A stretch of DNA of 64,000 bases from Pardosa pseudoannulata. Lineage: Eukaryota > Arthropoda > Arachnida > Araneae > Lycosidae. A program made the position numbers and the translations under genes. The notes beneath the pieces are model-generated. The model did no database searches and was not told where the DNA came from. It saw nothing but the letters and a program-made list of their open reading frames with translations. Positions within the stretch are counted from its first letter, which is position 1. The number at the start of each line of letters is the position of its first letter. Shown in pieces: positions 45,448-58,019 of this stretch. The stretch spans positions 81,177,965-81,241,964 of the forward strand of contig CM063501.1 in assembly GCA_032207245.1 (NCBI GenBank), written 5' to 3'.

Positions 45448-45637
45448 TGCCCTCATATCTCACGGCTACATCCCTGTCTGGGCTTGACCGTTACATATGT
45501 GCCACTCCGTGATCTATAACTCCTCCTCAGTCCCCACTAAAACTCTAAGTCAACAGCTGCACCTAAATTCTTCTTGGAAATTTATTGCACAGCTTTCTAT
45601 GCACGTGTTGACCATCATGGGAAAGTACATCGGTACA
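45448..45637 (+). mobile_element. LTR fragment, family L1 (3' part only)
   Basis: It matches the last ~190 bp of the LTRs at 13668-14520 and 54838-55622: 'gcttgacc.tta', 'cgtgatctataactcctcc', 'cccactaaaact', 'gtcaacagctgcacctaaattct' blocks, ending 'gggaaagtacatcggtaca'. The 5' part of the LTR is missing, so no target duplication can be read. Confidence 0.8.
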
Positions 45638-46689
45638 ATATGATTACAATCATTAATTTAATAACAGTAAAATTTTATCAATATCATTTTTAATTTTTTA
45701 ATAAATTATATCGATATTTATTTAGCTTTTATGAATTAACATTGAAAATTTATTGACATTTTAAATAAATATCGTACATATTATAAAGGAACAGGTTTTA
45801 AAATGCTTATTTTACATTTAATCAAAGTATAAAATTGTTAAAATCTTTATTTGCAATTTTACTTCTGTCGTCTCTAAAATAGTTATAAAAAGGATTTATT
45901 ACCGTAGTTTATTAATATCAGAAAAATTACAATATTTAAAGTGTCAGAATTTGTTGTTTGTTCTTCTTTTGTAAATTAATAAAATAAATTGATTTTCTAT
46001 TGAAGGAAGAAGGATTGAGTTCAAATATTTCCTAAGTAACTGAATTAAAAATCTCAAACAAAGCTGGTAAAGAAAGTATAATTAAGTATTAAGAATCCCA
46101 AGTTTTAGTAAAAATAATGAAATACCCAACAATTCTAATAAACGTAATAATTAAATATATTCATATTTATTTATATATATGTATATATATTTATTTTAAC
46201 ACTAGAGTGCAAGTATTTGAAATTTTAAAAAATACTTATCTAAAAGCACCTGGATACACATACATTATACAGTATTGTAATTCACTATTTGAATTTTTTT
46301 TTCAATTTTATGGCATTGCATACTAATAAATCTCGAATACAGTTTAAAGGTACAGCTTTTAAACTGCTTATTTACAGATTTAAATGAAGGTTTTAAATCC
46401 TTAAAATGCTTTTCTGCAATTTTTTATCGTCTTCTGAAATAGTTATGAGAAAGAATTTATTACCTCAATTTATTATTCTCAGAAAAATAATAACTAAACT
46501 GCCAGAATTTTTAATTTTTTTCTTGTTAAATTAATATAATTTTCTAAATTATTGACAATAAGGCTATAATTATTTGATTAAAAAAAGTGATATTCAGTTA
46601 CCATGTTTCCTACTGTGCCTGGCCAGCGTTTTTATGGCTAAGTGTAGTTAAACGGAAATGAAAGGAAAAAAAAGCACATGTCTTTAATA
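45638..46689. other. No recognisable feature
   Basis: Very AT-rich sequence. Segments near 45780-45960 and 46335-46520 look like faint repeats of each other ('acaggttttaaa.tgctta', 'atcgtcttct.aaatagttat', 'gg.tttattac'). A third occurs near 53705-53830. They are probably an old dispersed repeat. Confidence 0.4.
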
Positions 46690-47470
46690 TACGCGCAATC
46701 CCTTCACTCTTCAGGTAGTCATCGACGATGTAAGCTGTATGGAAACGGGCGTTATCATCAATTAAAACAAAATTAGGACCAACTGCTGCAGCGTAAAATC
46801 TCACAGTGGGTTCTAGGACTTCATTTCGATACCTTACAGCCGTCACAGAACGTTTAAAGATATGCAGGTCGGTGTGGTATCTTAACGAAATCCCTGCCCA
46901 CACCATAATGTTTCCGCCTCGAAATGCGTGATGTTCGGGGCTGATTTAGTGTTCCTTGTTCACGTCATATTCCTATACGCTTGTCATCTGGATCCAGAGC
47001 AAATCTTGACTCATCAGTGTACTTTACATTGCCCCATTCAGACACAATCCAACTGGCATGCTCCCGGCACAACTTTAATCTTTCCCCTCTTATTTGGGCT
47101 GAAAGAAAAACACAAACTCGAGGTACCCGGGCGTACAGTCCACTTGTATGTAGTCTTCGGCGTACAGTAGCTGCAGATATCGCCTTACCAATGGACGCTG
47201 TAACTATAGATGTGACACTTGTCGCTCTGCTATTCCGCTTGGCTAAAATAGCAATATATCGATCTTCCGTGGGGGTTGTAACCCTTGGGAGGCCGGCTAA
47301 GGGCCTCCGGACAACTGTTTGTGTGGTTCCGAATTGTTTCCATAAACGTGAAATTACAGAATGATGAACGTCGTAGAAAAGAGTAACATCTGTGATCGAC
47401 TGTCCTGCTCCGCCGGTGTGCTGCGTCCCACAGCACGCCAGCTCTCAGAATCTTCCATTCATCTTCAGGA
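46690..47470 (-). pseudogene. Tc1-like transposase, decayed, lacking its third catalytic residue
   Basis: The minus strand starts with DEWKILRAGVLWDAAHRR. After a frame change it continues through HHSVISRLWKQFGTTQT (helix-turn-helix region) and TVRRRLHTSGLYARVPR. The catalytic domain follows: YTDESRFALDPDDKR holds the first Asp, then a stop and another frame change, then FRGGNIMVWAGISL and LIDDNARFHTAYIVDDYL with the second Asp. The final segment with the third acidic residue (the 'DLNPIEH' region) is gone; the sequence becomes unrelated after EGIARI near 46690. It is a different and more complete lineage than the copy at 22720. I could not find terminal inverted repeats with TA targets. Confidence 0.88.
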
Positions 47471-47840
47471 AGACATAGAAACACGTATGTTTTGAAAACA
47501 AATTGTACGAAAGTTTTAAACACCTTCTATCAGCACTTACAACCATCTTCTATAACCCTTAAGGATGGCATCTTATAAGACTGACCTTTTTGTATATTTC
47601 TTGACACGAAAGCGCGATTGGCTATTAACTAATATATTTTCATACTTCCATCTACCTTTGCAGTGAATTGCATCCCCTTGAATTCTGATTGGCTTCCGGA
47701 AATTAGCATTTCTATCTTCGTGCTTAACTTTTGGAAGTGAGTGCATATTATACTATTCCTGTGTTTACCAGTTTAGCATTGTTTATCTTAATAACTATAC
47801 CTGCTTGCATTTGCTTTTATTCAAAGTCCGAAAAATCTCG
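47471..47840. other. No recognisable feature
   Basis: The expected location of the Tc1 element's 5' terminal repeat, but I see no convincing one. Confidence 0.35.
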
Positions 47841-47844
47841 ACAC

Positions 47845-47992
47845 AGAGATTTTAAACTTTATATATAAACTGTGTGGATAAAAGCATACCCAGACTCTAG
47901 TTCAATGTTATGCCAAAATTTCAAGCCAATTGGTGCAATATTTTCAGAGATTTTTGGGTTACGAACAGACATTTACTTTTTATTTATATAGA
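47845..47992 (-). mobile_element. Probable Helitron-type 5' end fragment
   Basis: On the minus strand the sequence begins, after an A, with TCTATATAAATAAAAAGTAA, then 'atgtctgttcg' and a 'caattgg.ttgaaattttgg' block. Starting with TC after a host A, followed by TATATAAA and a 'tgtctgttcg' segment, is the usual look of arthropod Helitron 5' ends. The 3' end is not identified. Some LINE tails look similar on the opposite strand. Confidence 0.4.
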
Positions 47993-48604
47993 TTAATTAA
48001 TTTAAAACATCAAAGAATTTTGATAAAGAAAATTTAATAAAGTATTAGTTGTTATGTCCAAGTTATAATAAAAACAATGCAATAGTTCTGATATGGAGAA
48101 TAGTTAAATATGTTTATTTTCACATCATTATTATAATAGTAGAATATTCGAAATTTGTGAAATTCTTATTTAAAAGCAACTGAATGTATAAGTTATACAG
48201 TACTATAATCCCCTGTTTGAATGTTTTGACATATTTCTTTGGACAAATATAAATATCTTATAGCGTACTTCAAATCTATGAAAGAGCTCTAGTGCATCGT
48301 TTTAAGTCGATATTTCCAATTTTTTACTTCATTATTTATTGAAGTGCACAAATTTCTCTTCCACAATTTTTTTCATTTCTTTAGAATATTTTAAAAGATT
48401 TGAACGGAAGGAACATTTATGAAATACACTCAATATACTTAGTGAATGCCAGTTTTCAGAAATTTGGCAGCGGTTGGGAGAATTTGCATTTCGTTTTTGT
48501 TCTTGAATTCCTCGAGATAATGTGGTTCAGTATGTAAAATATATTACAAGCCGTATATATTGAGATAATTAAAGGGTGTTTTGCAGAGCGTTTAAAGGGA
48601 ATTT
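47993..48604. other. No recognisable feature
   Basis: AT-rich sequence with no repeat or coding signal that I can support. Confidence 0.4.
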
Positions 48605-49110
48605 TTTTAACTTGTACTGGAATTTATGAAGATAGGCATAAGTAATAGAAAGTTAGTTCATATTCTGCTAGCCATTTCGCACCCTGTCGTGTGTAATATG
48701 CCTAATTACAAGTCCGTGTCTATTTGAATATACCGGTTTTTTCATTTAAAATAAATTATTATAAATGGTGTTATATCTAGCAGTATTTGATGATTTATAC
48801 TTACGGATACTTTTCTATTAGTAAGCGAATTAACTTGTACTGGAATTTATGAAGATAGGCATAAGTAATAGAAAGTTAGTTCATATTCTGCTAGCCATTT
48901 CGCACCCTGTCGTGTGTATGAGTATGCCTAATTAGCGAAGACCCGTGGCTATTTAAAATATTTTTTACCGGTTTTTTCATTTAAAATAAATTATTGCTTA
49001 TAAATGTGTTATATCTAGCAGTATTTGATGATTTATACTTACGGATACTTTTCTATTAGTAAGCGAATTAACTTGTACTGAATTTAGATAAATAGTATAG
49101 AAAGTTAGTT
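48605..49110 (+). repeat. Tandem duplication, ~225-240-bp unit, a little over two copies
   Basis: 'cttgtactggaattta' starts near 48610 and 48834, with a degraded third start at 49072. The block from it through 'attctgctagccatttcgcaccctgtcgtgtg' to 'ttctattagtaagcgaatta' is almost identical between the first two units. The second differs by a few short insertions. Confidence 0.92.
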
Positions 49111-49119
49111 TTCTACTTA

Positions 49120-50400
49120 GAATATTTATAATGTTAATATTTTTACGGTTTTTTCTTTTATTAATAAATTTTTTATTTTTTGATTTTATTTTTTTTTTAT
49201 TACTAATTTTTTAGTAGGAATATTTATTATTCTGGTGTTTTTTATAGTAGTATGTTTTTCATATTCTGCTAAGATATTTCCTTGTTTATATGTAATTTGT
49301 TGCTATTTATTTTTTACGGTTTTTTGTTTTTTTTTATGTTGTATTTATTTTTATTTATTTTTTTTTTTTTCTTTTTTTATTATTAGTTATTTTATATATT
49401 GTATTTTTATTATTTTATTATTTTTATTTATTATATTTATATTATTATATTTTATTATGTTATATTATTTAATTTTATTCTTATTGTATTTATTTATTAT
49501 ATTTATATTATTATTATTATTTTTTTTATATTATGAATTTATATATATTATTATTATATACAAATTATTATTAAATATTTATTATTAATTAGTATTGAAA
49601 ATGTTACGGAATATATTATTATGAATTTATGGAATGTTTTTTAATATTATATATTTATTAATATATAATTAATATTTATATTAGAATATTATTATAATAT
49701 ATTAAGAATTTATTACATAATTATTATTATTATTTAAAGATTTATTATATTAAGATATTAAATTAAATATATATATTTAAATTTTATATATTATATTATA
49801 TAGTATAATACAAAAAGGTAATATTAAAATATTATTATTAAAGATTCATTATTCAAGAATTAGGGATGATATTACGGAATATTACGGAATATTGCATTAT
49901 ATTACGGAATATTATATTATATAGTATTATACAGAAATATATTAAAATATTATTATTAAAAAGATTAATTATTCAAGAATTATTAACGATTATTAAAGAG
50001 CACTAAGAGTTATTGAAAATTATTAAAGATTTATTATTTAAGAATTAGGAATGATATTACGGAATATTGCATTATATTATGTAATATTATAGTATAGTAT
50101 ATAGTATTATGCAGAAATATATTAAACTATTATTATTAAAAAGATTAATTATTCAAGAATTATTAACTATTATTAAAAAGCACTAAGAATTACTAAAAAT
50201 TATTAAACATTTATTATTTAGAAATATAATATTAAAAGAATATTTTTATTAGAATATAATATATTATATTATATCGAAGATTAATCATTCAAGAAATATT
50301 AACGATTATTAAAAAGCACTAAGAGTAGTTAAAAATTATTAAAAATTAATTATTTAGAAATATAACATTAAAAAAAATATTTTATTAGAATATAACATTT
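49120..50400. repeat. Extreme AT tract with strand asymmetry and loose internal repeats
   Basis: G+C is very low throughout. From about 49120 to 49520 the plus strand is T-dominated (TTTTTATT, TTATTA), giving an open frame rich in Phe, Ile, Leu and Tyr that has no coding meaning. After 49600 the strand becomes A-richer. It carries a loose repeat of ~170 bp ('aagattaattattcaagaattatta', 'agcactaagag.ta') near 49965, 50145 and 50280. A 'ggaatatt' motif cluster lies at 49870-49915. Confidence 0.85.
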
Positions 50401-50659
50401 TATATTATATCAAATAGTATTGTTACATGCTATTTCCACGATACTTTTCACAAAACAAAACTAAAAGAACAACACAGGCCAGCATTAAGCCCCAAAAAGA
50501 TGTGAGAGAGTTAACAGTAACAAAGTACCAAAATTTAGAAATAATAGAACTTATGTGCCAAACGATAGTCGAATGAGTCGAAAGCTACTCTTTGGTACTC
50601 TTTGATAATTGTATATTTAAAATAACATTTAACATTGGTTATAAGCTATATAGAAAATT
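50401..50659. other. No recognisable feature
   Basis: AT-rich sequence between the AT tract and the higher-order repeat. Confidence 0.4.
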
Positions 50660-53640
50660 TTCGTTCTATATAGTGCAGATTCAAATCTGAAAGGAAGGTG
50701 CACAAGTAAATGCTACAACATACCTAAATACAAAATTTTTACAATCTCTAGATAATTTTTTTGAGTTGTGAGACATGCATGCATGTGTACAGACGTAAAT
50801 CCGAAACTAGTCAAAATTAATTTAAAATAGGTATTTCTTTTGAAATCTAAACACGGAAAGTTTTGGAGATTACAATGATTCGTATATTTTCTACAAGGAA
50901 GTACAAAAAGAGGAGTAAGCAATATTATACTGTTTGACACGTACAGAATTAGAAATTGAGTCAAAATAAGTATTTCCATTGAAAACTAAACACCGAAAGT
51001 TTTGGAGACTACAATACTTCATATATTTTCTACAAGGAAGTACAGAAAAAGGAATAAGCAATATTGTACTGTTAGACACGTACAGAATTAGAAATTGAGT
51101 CAAAATAAATATTTCCGTTGGAAACTAAACACCGAAAATTTTGGAGACTCCATTTCTTCGTACATTTTCTACAAGGAAGTACAAAACGAGGAATAAGCAA
51201 TATTGTACTGTTTGACAAGTACAGAATTAGAAATTGAGTCAAAATAAGTATTTCAGTTAAAAACTAAACACTGAAAATTTTGGAGATTACAATGCTTTTT
51301 TTGTTTTCTACAAAGAAGCAAAAAAAAAGAACATTCAATATTCTAATGCATTTGTTTCTCTATAACTACAGTGATTGACACATACAGAATTAGATTAAAA
51401 TTGATTAAACTCACTTCAAGAAACAATATATCTCGCTTCTGACGGTAATATAACAGTGTAGGAAACATAAAGTACACTTTCCCTATTTTAATTGTAAACG
51501 TAAATTTAAAGTCTCGCGAGTGCACTTTGAGCACAAAATGCTACATAACAATCCCTGTAATCAAAATTTACGAAAGAGCTTAAATACTTTAAGCCATTAG
51601 TAACAAATTAATTACGCGAGCTTCAGATAATGTGTTATGCAGATATATATTTTAGTATTACTAATGCCTCGTTGACAGCCAGTCCAGATTAAATTTGTTT
51701 CTTTAGGAATATACGCTGATCACAGACGTGTTTAACCTATGATTAAAATTATTCATATCTCAAAATGTGACAGTTTTCAATAAAATACCTTTGTTCAATA
51801 TTTATATATTTAAGACACTCTTCAGATTTATTTTTCGTTCTATTCAGTGCAGATTCAAATCTAAAAGGGAGGTGCACAACTAATTGATGCAACATACCTA
51901 AATACAAAATTTCTACAATCTATGGCTAATTAGTTGTGAGACATACATGCATGTATTCAGACGTAATCCGAAACTAGTCAAAATTAATTCAAAATCGGTA
52001 TTTCCGTTGAAATCTAAATACCGAAAGATTACAATGCTTCGTATATTTTCTACAAGGAAGTACAAAAAGAAGACTAGGCAATATTGTACTTCATTTTTTC
52101 TCTACAACTTCAAAATTTGACAAGCACAGAATTAGAATTTGAATCAAAATAGGTATTTCCGTTGAAAACTAAATACCGAAAATTTTTGAGATTACAGTGA
52201 TTTACTTATTTTCTACAATTAAGTAAAAAACAGGAATATGCAATATTCCACTGCATTTGTTTCTGTATAACTACAGTGCCTGACACGTACAGAATTAGAT
52301 TAAAATTGATTAAACTCCCATCAAGAAACAATATTTCTCGCTTCTGACGGTAATATAACAGTGTAGGCAACATAAAGTACGCTTTCCCTATTTTAATTGT
52401 AAACGTAAATTTAAAGTCTCGCGAGTGCACTTTGGGCACAAAATGCTACATAACAATCCCTGTAATCAAAATTTACGAAAGAGCTTAAATACTTTAAGCC
52501 ATTAGTAACAAATTAATTACGCGAGCTTCAGATAATGTGTTATGCAGATATATATTTTAGTATTACTAATGCCTCGTTGACAGCCAGTCCAGATTAAATT
52601 TGTTTCTTTAGGAATATACGCTGATCACCGACGTGTTTAACCTATGATTAAAATTATTCATATCTCAAAATGTGACGGTTTATGATAAAATACCTTTGTT
52701 CAATATTTATATATTTAAGACACTCTTCAGATTTATTTTTCGTTCTGTAAAGTGCAGATTCAAATCTAAAAGGTAGGAGCACAACTAATTGATGCAACAT
52801 ACCTAAATACAAAATTTCTACAATCTATGGCTAATTTTTTTAGTTGTGAGACATGCATGCATGTGTACAGATGTAAATTCGAAACTATCCAAAATTAATT
52901 CAAAATAGGTATTTCCGTTGGAAACTAAACACCAAAAATTTTGGAGACTACATTTCTTCGTATATTTTCTACAAGGAAATACAAAAAGAGGAGTAAGCAA
53001 TATTGCACTGTTAGACACGTACAGAATTAGAAATTGAGTCAAAATAAATATTTCCGTTGAAAACTAAACACCGAAAATTTTGGAGACTTACAGTGTTTTC
53101 TTTATTTTCTACAATTAAGTAAAAAACAGGAATATGCAATATTCCACTGCATTTGTTTCTGTATAACTACAGTGCCTGACACGTACAGAATTAGATTAAA
53201 ATTGATTAAACTCCCATCAAGAAACAATATTTCTCGCTTCTGACGGTAATATAACAGTGTAGGAAACATAAAGTACACTTTCCCTATTTTAATTGTAAAC
53301 GTAAATTTAAAGTCTCGCGAGTGCACTTTGAGCACAAAATGCTACATAACAATCCCTGTAATCAAAATTTACGAAAGAGCTTAAATACTTTAAGCCATTA
53401 GTAACAAATTAATTACGCGAGCTTCAGATAATGTGTTATGCAGATATATATTTTAGTATTACTAATGCCTCGTTGACAGCCAGTCCAGATTAAATTTGTT
53501 TCTTTAGGAATATACGCTGATCACCGACGTGTTTAACCTATGATTAAAATTATTCATATCTCAAAATGTGACAGTTTTCTATAAAATACCTTTGTTTAAT
53601 ATTTATATATTTGAGACACTCTTTAGATTTATTTTTATCA
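50660..53640 (+). repeat. Higher-order tandem repeat: three ~0.9-1.2-kb units with ~140-bp sub-repeats
   Basis: 'gtgcagattcaaatct' begins units near 50673, 51847 and 52752. Units 2 and 3 are about 905 bp and nearly identical; unit 1 is about 1173 bp. The difference is the number of ~140-bp sub-repeats ('atttccgttgaaaactaaacaccgaaaatttt' to 'cacgtacagaattagaaattgagtcaaaat'): four in unit 1 and two in each of the others. The last ~560 bp of every unit ('aactacagtg..tgacacgtacag' through 'cttcagatttatttt') is the most conserved part. A minus-strand frame of about 63-77 codons appears in all three units because the DNA is nearly identical. Confidence 0.93.
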
Positions 53641-53904
53641 ATCTAATAGGGTTTATTTATATAAATACATTGTAATTTTTATTGGAAATAAATTTTTGAA
53701 GAATTATGTGTAGATTTAAAGATTTTAAACCTTTAAAATGCTTTGCTGTAATTTTTTTTTCCTAGTCTTCTAAAATAGTTAGGAGAAAGGATTTATTGCC
53801 TCAGTTTATTAATATTGGAAAAATAGAAATAACTGAACTGCTAGATTTTTAATTTTTTTCTGAATTAATACTGTGAGAGTGCAGCTATGTTTGATATAAG
53901 GTTT
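53641..53904. other. No recognisable feature
   Basis: AT-rich sequence. Part of it resembles 46335-46520. Confidence 0.4.
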
Positions 53905-54300
53905 GCGAAACTGATTTGCTCGCCGCACTCACACGTTGTTGGTTGAATGCCCAAGTTTTTTTTGCGACTCCAGGAAGCGTGTGGTGTGGCCAGTGAAAAT
54001 AATTGCACTTAAACTTCACCAAGTTTTGGAGAATTGTGATTGGTCTCCAGAAGGTGATTCAGGCCCATCCATGGAGTCCCGGTCCTTCTGGGCTGAGTCG
54101 GAAAAGGACGCATTGTAAAAAGGACAATGAAACAAATAACACAATAGCACAGGGTAATGGAAAAAGTATAGGGTTGCCTGAGTAGAAAGAAGGAAGGAAA
54201 AGAATGCAGCGTTCTCTTGGACATTGGCAATTTTTTTTAGGCGTAGCACGTGGAGTGCTTCTTTTACTTTTTAATTTTTTTAAATATGTTTTTAGCATAT
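53905..54300 (+). pseudogene. Probable LINE 3' end (C-terminal remnant plus 3' UTR)
   Basis: A plus-strand frame reads FARRTHTLLVECPSFFCDSR and then KRVVWP...LHQVLENCDW, ending at TAA near 54118. The H-T-L-L-V-E-C-P-x-F pattern followed by basic residues is what remains of the zinc-binding tail at the end of many non-LTR retrotransposon ORF2 proteins. After the stop come A- and G-rich sequence and T runs with no further coding, consistent with a 3' UTR. Reverse transcriptase and endonuclease are absent. A frameshift near 54050 is possible, since a second frame stays open across it. No clear poly-A end or target duplication. Confidence 0.5.
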
Positions 54301-54837
54301 TTCCTTGGCGTTTGTTCTATATTTAAAAATTGTAATATAGATCAGTGGTATTTTACTATAATTAAAGACGATATAAAGCAAACTTAGACTTTTAATGACT
54401 TTGAAATAACAACAGCAATGTACTACACCACAGCAAATACAATTTTCTAAATTACCGACAATAGGACACTAAGTAACATACATGCGTTTAATGTGCATGT
54501 GTTTTAATTTCAAAAGAGAAATATTCTCTGGTGCGTTTGGACTGTTTGAATATTAACTACACTTATTATGATCTAATTTCTGTCAAATATTCTTAAAAAC
54601 CGTTGCATGAAACTGAAACATAGATTTACATCAATATACGTCTTTGCTGCCATTCTGAGTACCTACGGAGAGACTGAATGGAGAGAAAACCAAAAGTGAT
54701 TCCATCGTCCTATGACTGCTCCGGCCTTCGCGTGACAGGTGGGGTTTGTGACCCCCCGTCCCCTCGTGTCACAAATGTCACTCTTTATTACAGGGAAGAA
54801 CAAGGAATGCCTGAGTTTATAAAATATTCAATCTATA
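54301..54837. other. No recognisable feature
   Basis: AT-rich, with a GC-richer patch at about 54690-54780 that I do not recognise. Confidence 0.4.
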
Positions 54838-55622
54838 TGTTGTAATGTACTTACAACACTAACACCATTATTCGTTTAAAAAGGGGAAACACGGTAAAAA
54901 TATAATACTTTATATTTGAACTAAAAACATTTATTATGTACATTAATTATTTACAGACAATATTTCTGGATTAGCATTTATATCATTCATTACTCGACGT
55001 TTATCGCTATACCACAATTCATTACAATTTTCTTTTTGTTTTTATACTTTATTCCTTAATCAAAAGATTCTGAAACCTAAGGTAATTAGTATGAATAATT
55101 ATCAAGTTTATCTCCATTAATTACAGGAGAGCAGGCTGGGGCAGTCATCATGTTGTATGTCGGTGAGGGCGTTCGGGCGTACAGGAAGTCAGTGCGGGCG
55201 TGCGGACGTGCAGGCACGGGATTTCGATGTCCGGCAACTCTTGAATCCCGACTTCGACTCTTGTTTTTTCCCTCTCTTTTACAACTCATCACCTCGGTTT
55301 TAACGTCCCTTTTTTTCTTTGCCAATCACTTGTTGGTGAAATTTTCCCACATCTGCACCCCCTTCGGGCGTGTAGGTAGGCGCATTAAAATAGCCCCTTT
55401 TGTGAAAGCTGGCATTATTTTTTTAGCCCCTGCCCCATAACTCCCGGTTACATCTGTGTCTGGGCTTGACGTTTACGCTTGAGCCATTCCGTGATCTATA
55501 ACTCCTCCGCAGAGGTCCCCACTAAAACTTGAAGTCAACAGCTGCACCTAAATTCTCCTAGGACTTTTTTTCCGCAGCTATGTATGCACTTGTTGACAAT
55601 CGTGGGAAAGTACATCTGTACA
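54838..55622 (+). mobile_element. Solo LTR, family L1, copy 2, with perfect 5-bp target duplication
   Basis: It starts TGTTGTAATGTACTT and ends AAAGTACATCTGTACA. CTATA at 54833-54837 and at 55623-55627 is an exact 5-bp target duplication. The first and last 15 bases are imperfectly complementary (TGT....ATGTACTT). Length is 785 bp against 853 bp for the copy at 13668. It includes a GC-richer centre. No primer-binding site, polypurine tract or second LTR is attached on either side. Confidence 0.85.
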
Positions 55623-55627
55623 CTATA

Positions 55628-58015
55628 AATACATTCTTATTATGTTCATGGTAAGAATGCAATTAGAAGTTGAATACTAATGCTGTTAAATAAACTGTAT
55701 AAGATATTAAAATGTCAAACTATACTATTTTTTGTTTGATATAGAAATTGGTTTCCTGTTGAGTCTTTCGACAGCTTGTTTTCCTTGGCATATTGATTAT
55801 CCATTTATGCAAGAAGTTGAAATTTTCTCACTAGAGCATAAAGTTTATATTTCCCAGGTAGAAAAAATGTTTTACATTATTTCCATTTATTTGACACTTC
55901 AAAATTGGATAAATAGATAAAATATATTGAACAAAATTTATAAAATAATACTGTTTATTGAAAATTTATAAAATAATAAGTTATAAAATAAGTGAGAGAA
56001 CCAGAGTGAGTGTTTACGAATCCCTCCAAAATGAATAAAGCAGTTGGTGCAAGTTTATTCTATAAATTGTTTTCGGAATGATCCCCATGTGATTTCAGCA
56101 TCAAAGTATTTAAGTTTAATTTTCTTCATAAACCTATGAAATATAAGCTAAAGAAACAAAAGCGTAATATGTAGTGATATTTTGTGGATATTCCTTCCAT
56201 TCAAATGGTTGAAAATTACTTAATTTAAAAAAAAGAAATAAGGTACTTACAAATACAAAAATACTAGCTTGGCATAAATATGAAATTCTTTTAATTTCAC
56301 AAAGAATCCCGCTCTTAGCAAAGCAACATATTTTTAAAAATATATTAAAACATATAATAAATATCATAAAATGAACTTACAAAATAAGTTTCAATAAGTT
56401 TAGTCCTTTATTAAAAGAAAAATATATCTAATAATACTTGGCTTACTGATTATATCTCGACCTAACAAAATGCCACACGTCCATAGCGCGTCTTTATAAA
56501 TTCCTCCCACTGTTTACTTTTTCTCCACAGCTACTTCTTTCTCTGTTATTCTTCTTCTTCATCACTCTGTTTATACTGTATCGACATTAGATTTAAAGTT
56601 TTTCTAGATTTTATTTTCTGAGATCCTTCGGTTTCATACCACAATAGAAAGTAAGCAGTTTGGGATAGATTCTAATGGTTTTAACTACTCATGATTCAAA
56701 GTGATGACTTAACTATTCATACATCAAAGTTAGTTCATACCTGCTTCCCCATTTATCAAAAAAAGATTCAGCCTCTAACCACAAATAAACGAGATTACAT
56801 TCAGCAACAAATAACATCTAAACTCGATTAGCCTTTGATAATTTCCACGTGATCAATCGCAATGCATTTACTCTTTTACTTAGCAGTATTTGCACCCAGT
56901 CGCTGAGTGATTTCTACTCATTTTCATGCCCCCCTCTTACTTTTTATATCGTTCCAGTAGGTGCAGTACATTCTGAAAAATATTTGTTCTACACCCTTCT
57001 TAAATACTCTGTGGCGTAAATTTTTTTCGACAAATATGTGACTGAATGTTTTCGAAGCATGTTGGTTTCCCTGATAAGCTAGTCTATTTGACTACCAAAA
57101 ATAATTAACTTTAGCGAAGCAAACAATTCAAAACAATACAAAATCTTTAAAAAATAAGCAATTCTGTCTACGATCTGAGTTTTAAAAACTTAAAAAAAAT
57201 GTTAAAGCTCTCTAAAATATAAAAATTCTTACAGCTTATCTAAGATATTCTTAATGATATTTTATAATGTTTTTTGTACAAACGAGATTTTATTCATAAA
57301 AAAATATTTATTGAAATATTTATTGAAATATTTAAAAAAAACTAGAAATAATACCCTTACACAGTAAAGCTTTCTGTGTCTGGAAATATAAAAGTTAATA
57401 CAGAATTTTCGTGCAACAATTTATTTGCTATCAAACATTGTCTGTCGGCAACATCTTAACTGTATCAATTTTTTTAATGTAGACTTTGTTTATCAAGGCT
57501 GCAATATCCCTTGTTTATAACAAACACTCTGGAAAATAATATATAGTGATATTTTAGGATTAAAAGGAAAAAATGCTTTTCCCTTTGGGAACTTTTATAC
57601 TTCTTTCATATATATATCCTCTTTTTTTTTTTTTTGAAGTATAAAGATTCTTCTTTGGGGGGAAAAAGAAATATCAAACATTTATACTCTTAAAAACTTC
57701 TCCACTGAAATTCAAGCGAAATGAAAAATATTCTCAATGCAAAAGCACTCTTTAAATTATACAGTAAGAAAAAGTATCAAGGAGTATGAAGATTAAAAAT
57801 TTTTTCACTGAGAACTTAGGTGGAAAGTTTTCCCCTCATGTACCAGGTATTTAGTTATTTTTTAATACTCTGATATCGTTGAAATAAAGCTCAATTTTAA
57901 TATATCCCTAGGAGAAAATGAATTTCTTTTTCTTAAAATATTATAACAAAAAACTAAGTCTGCTTTCTCAAGGCTCAAGAAATTTTGGTGCTATCTTCTT
58001 AATGTCTTCTTAAAT
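55628..58015. other. No recognisable feature
   Basis: Very AT-rich sequence. Short open frames on both strands (for example 55732-55920 and 56134-56367) have no motif. I see no repeat structure. Confidence 0.4.
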
Positions 58016-58019
58016 ACCA

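Noticed and set aside
49235..49588. 117-codon hydrophobic frame that looks like a mitochondrial membrane protein
   Set aside because: Phe, Ile, Leu and Tyr come from T-rich low-complexity DNA. There is no conserved mitochondrial motif, and the residue pattern follows base composition.
51343..53335. A conserved 63-77-codon minus-strand frame present in three places
   Set aside because: The three copies lie in tandem units that are nearly identical as DNA, so frame conservation is passive.
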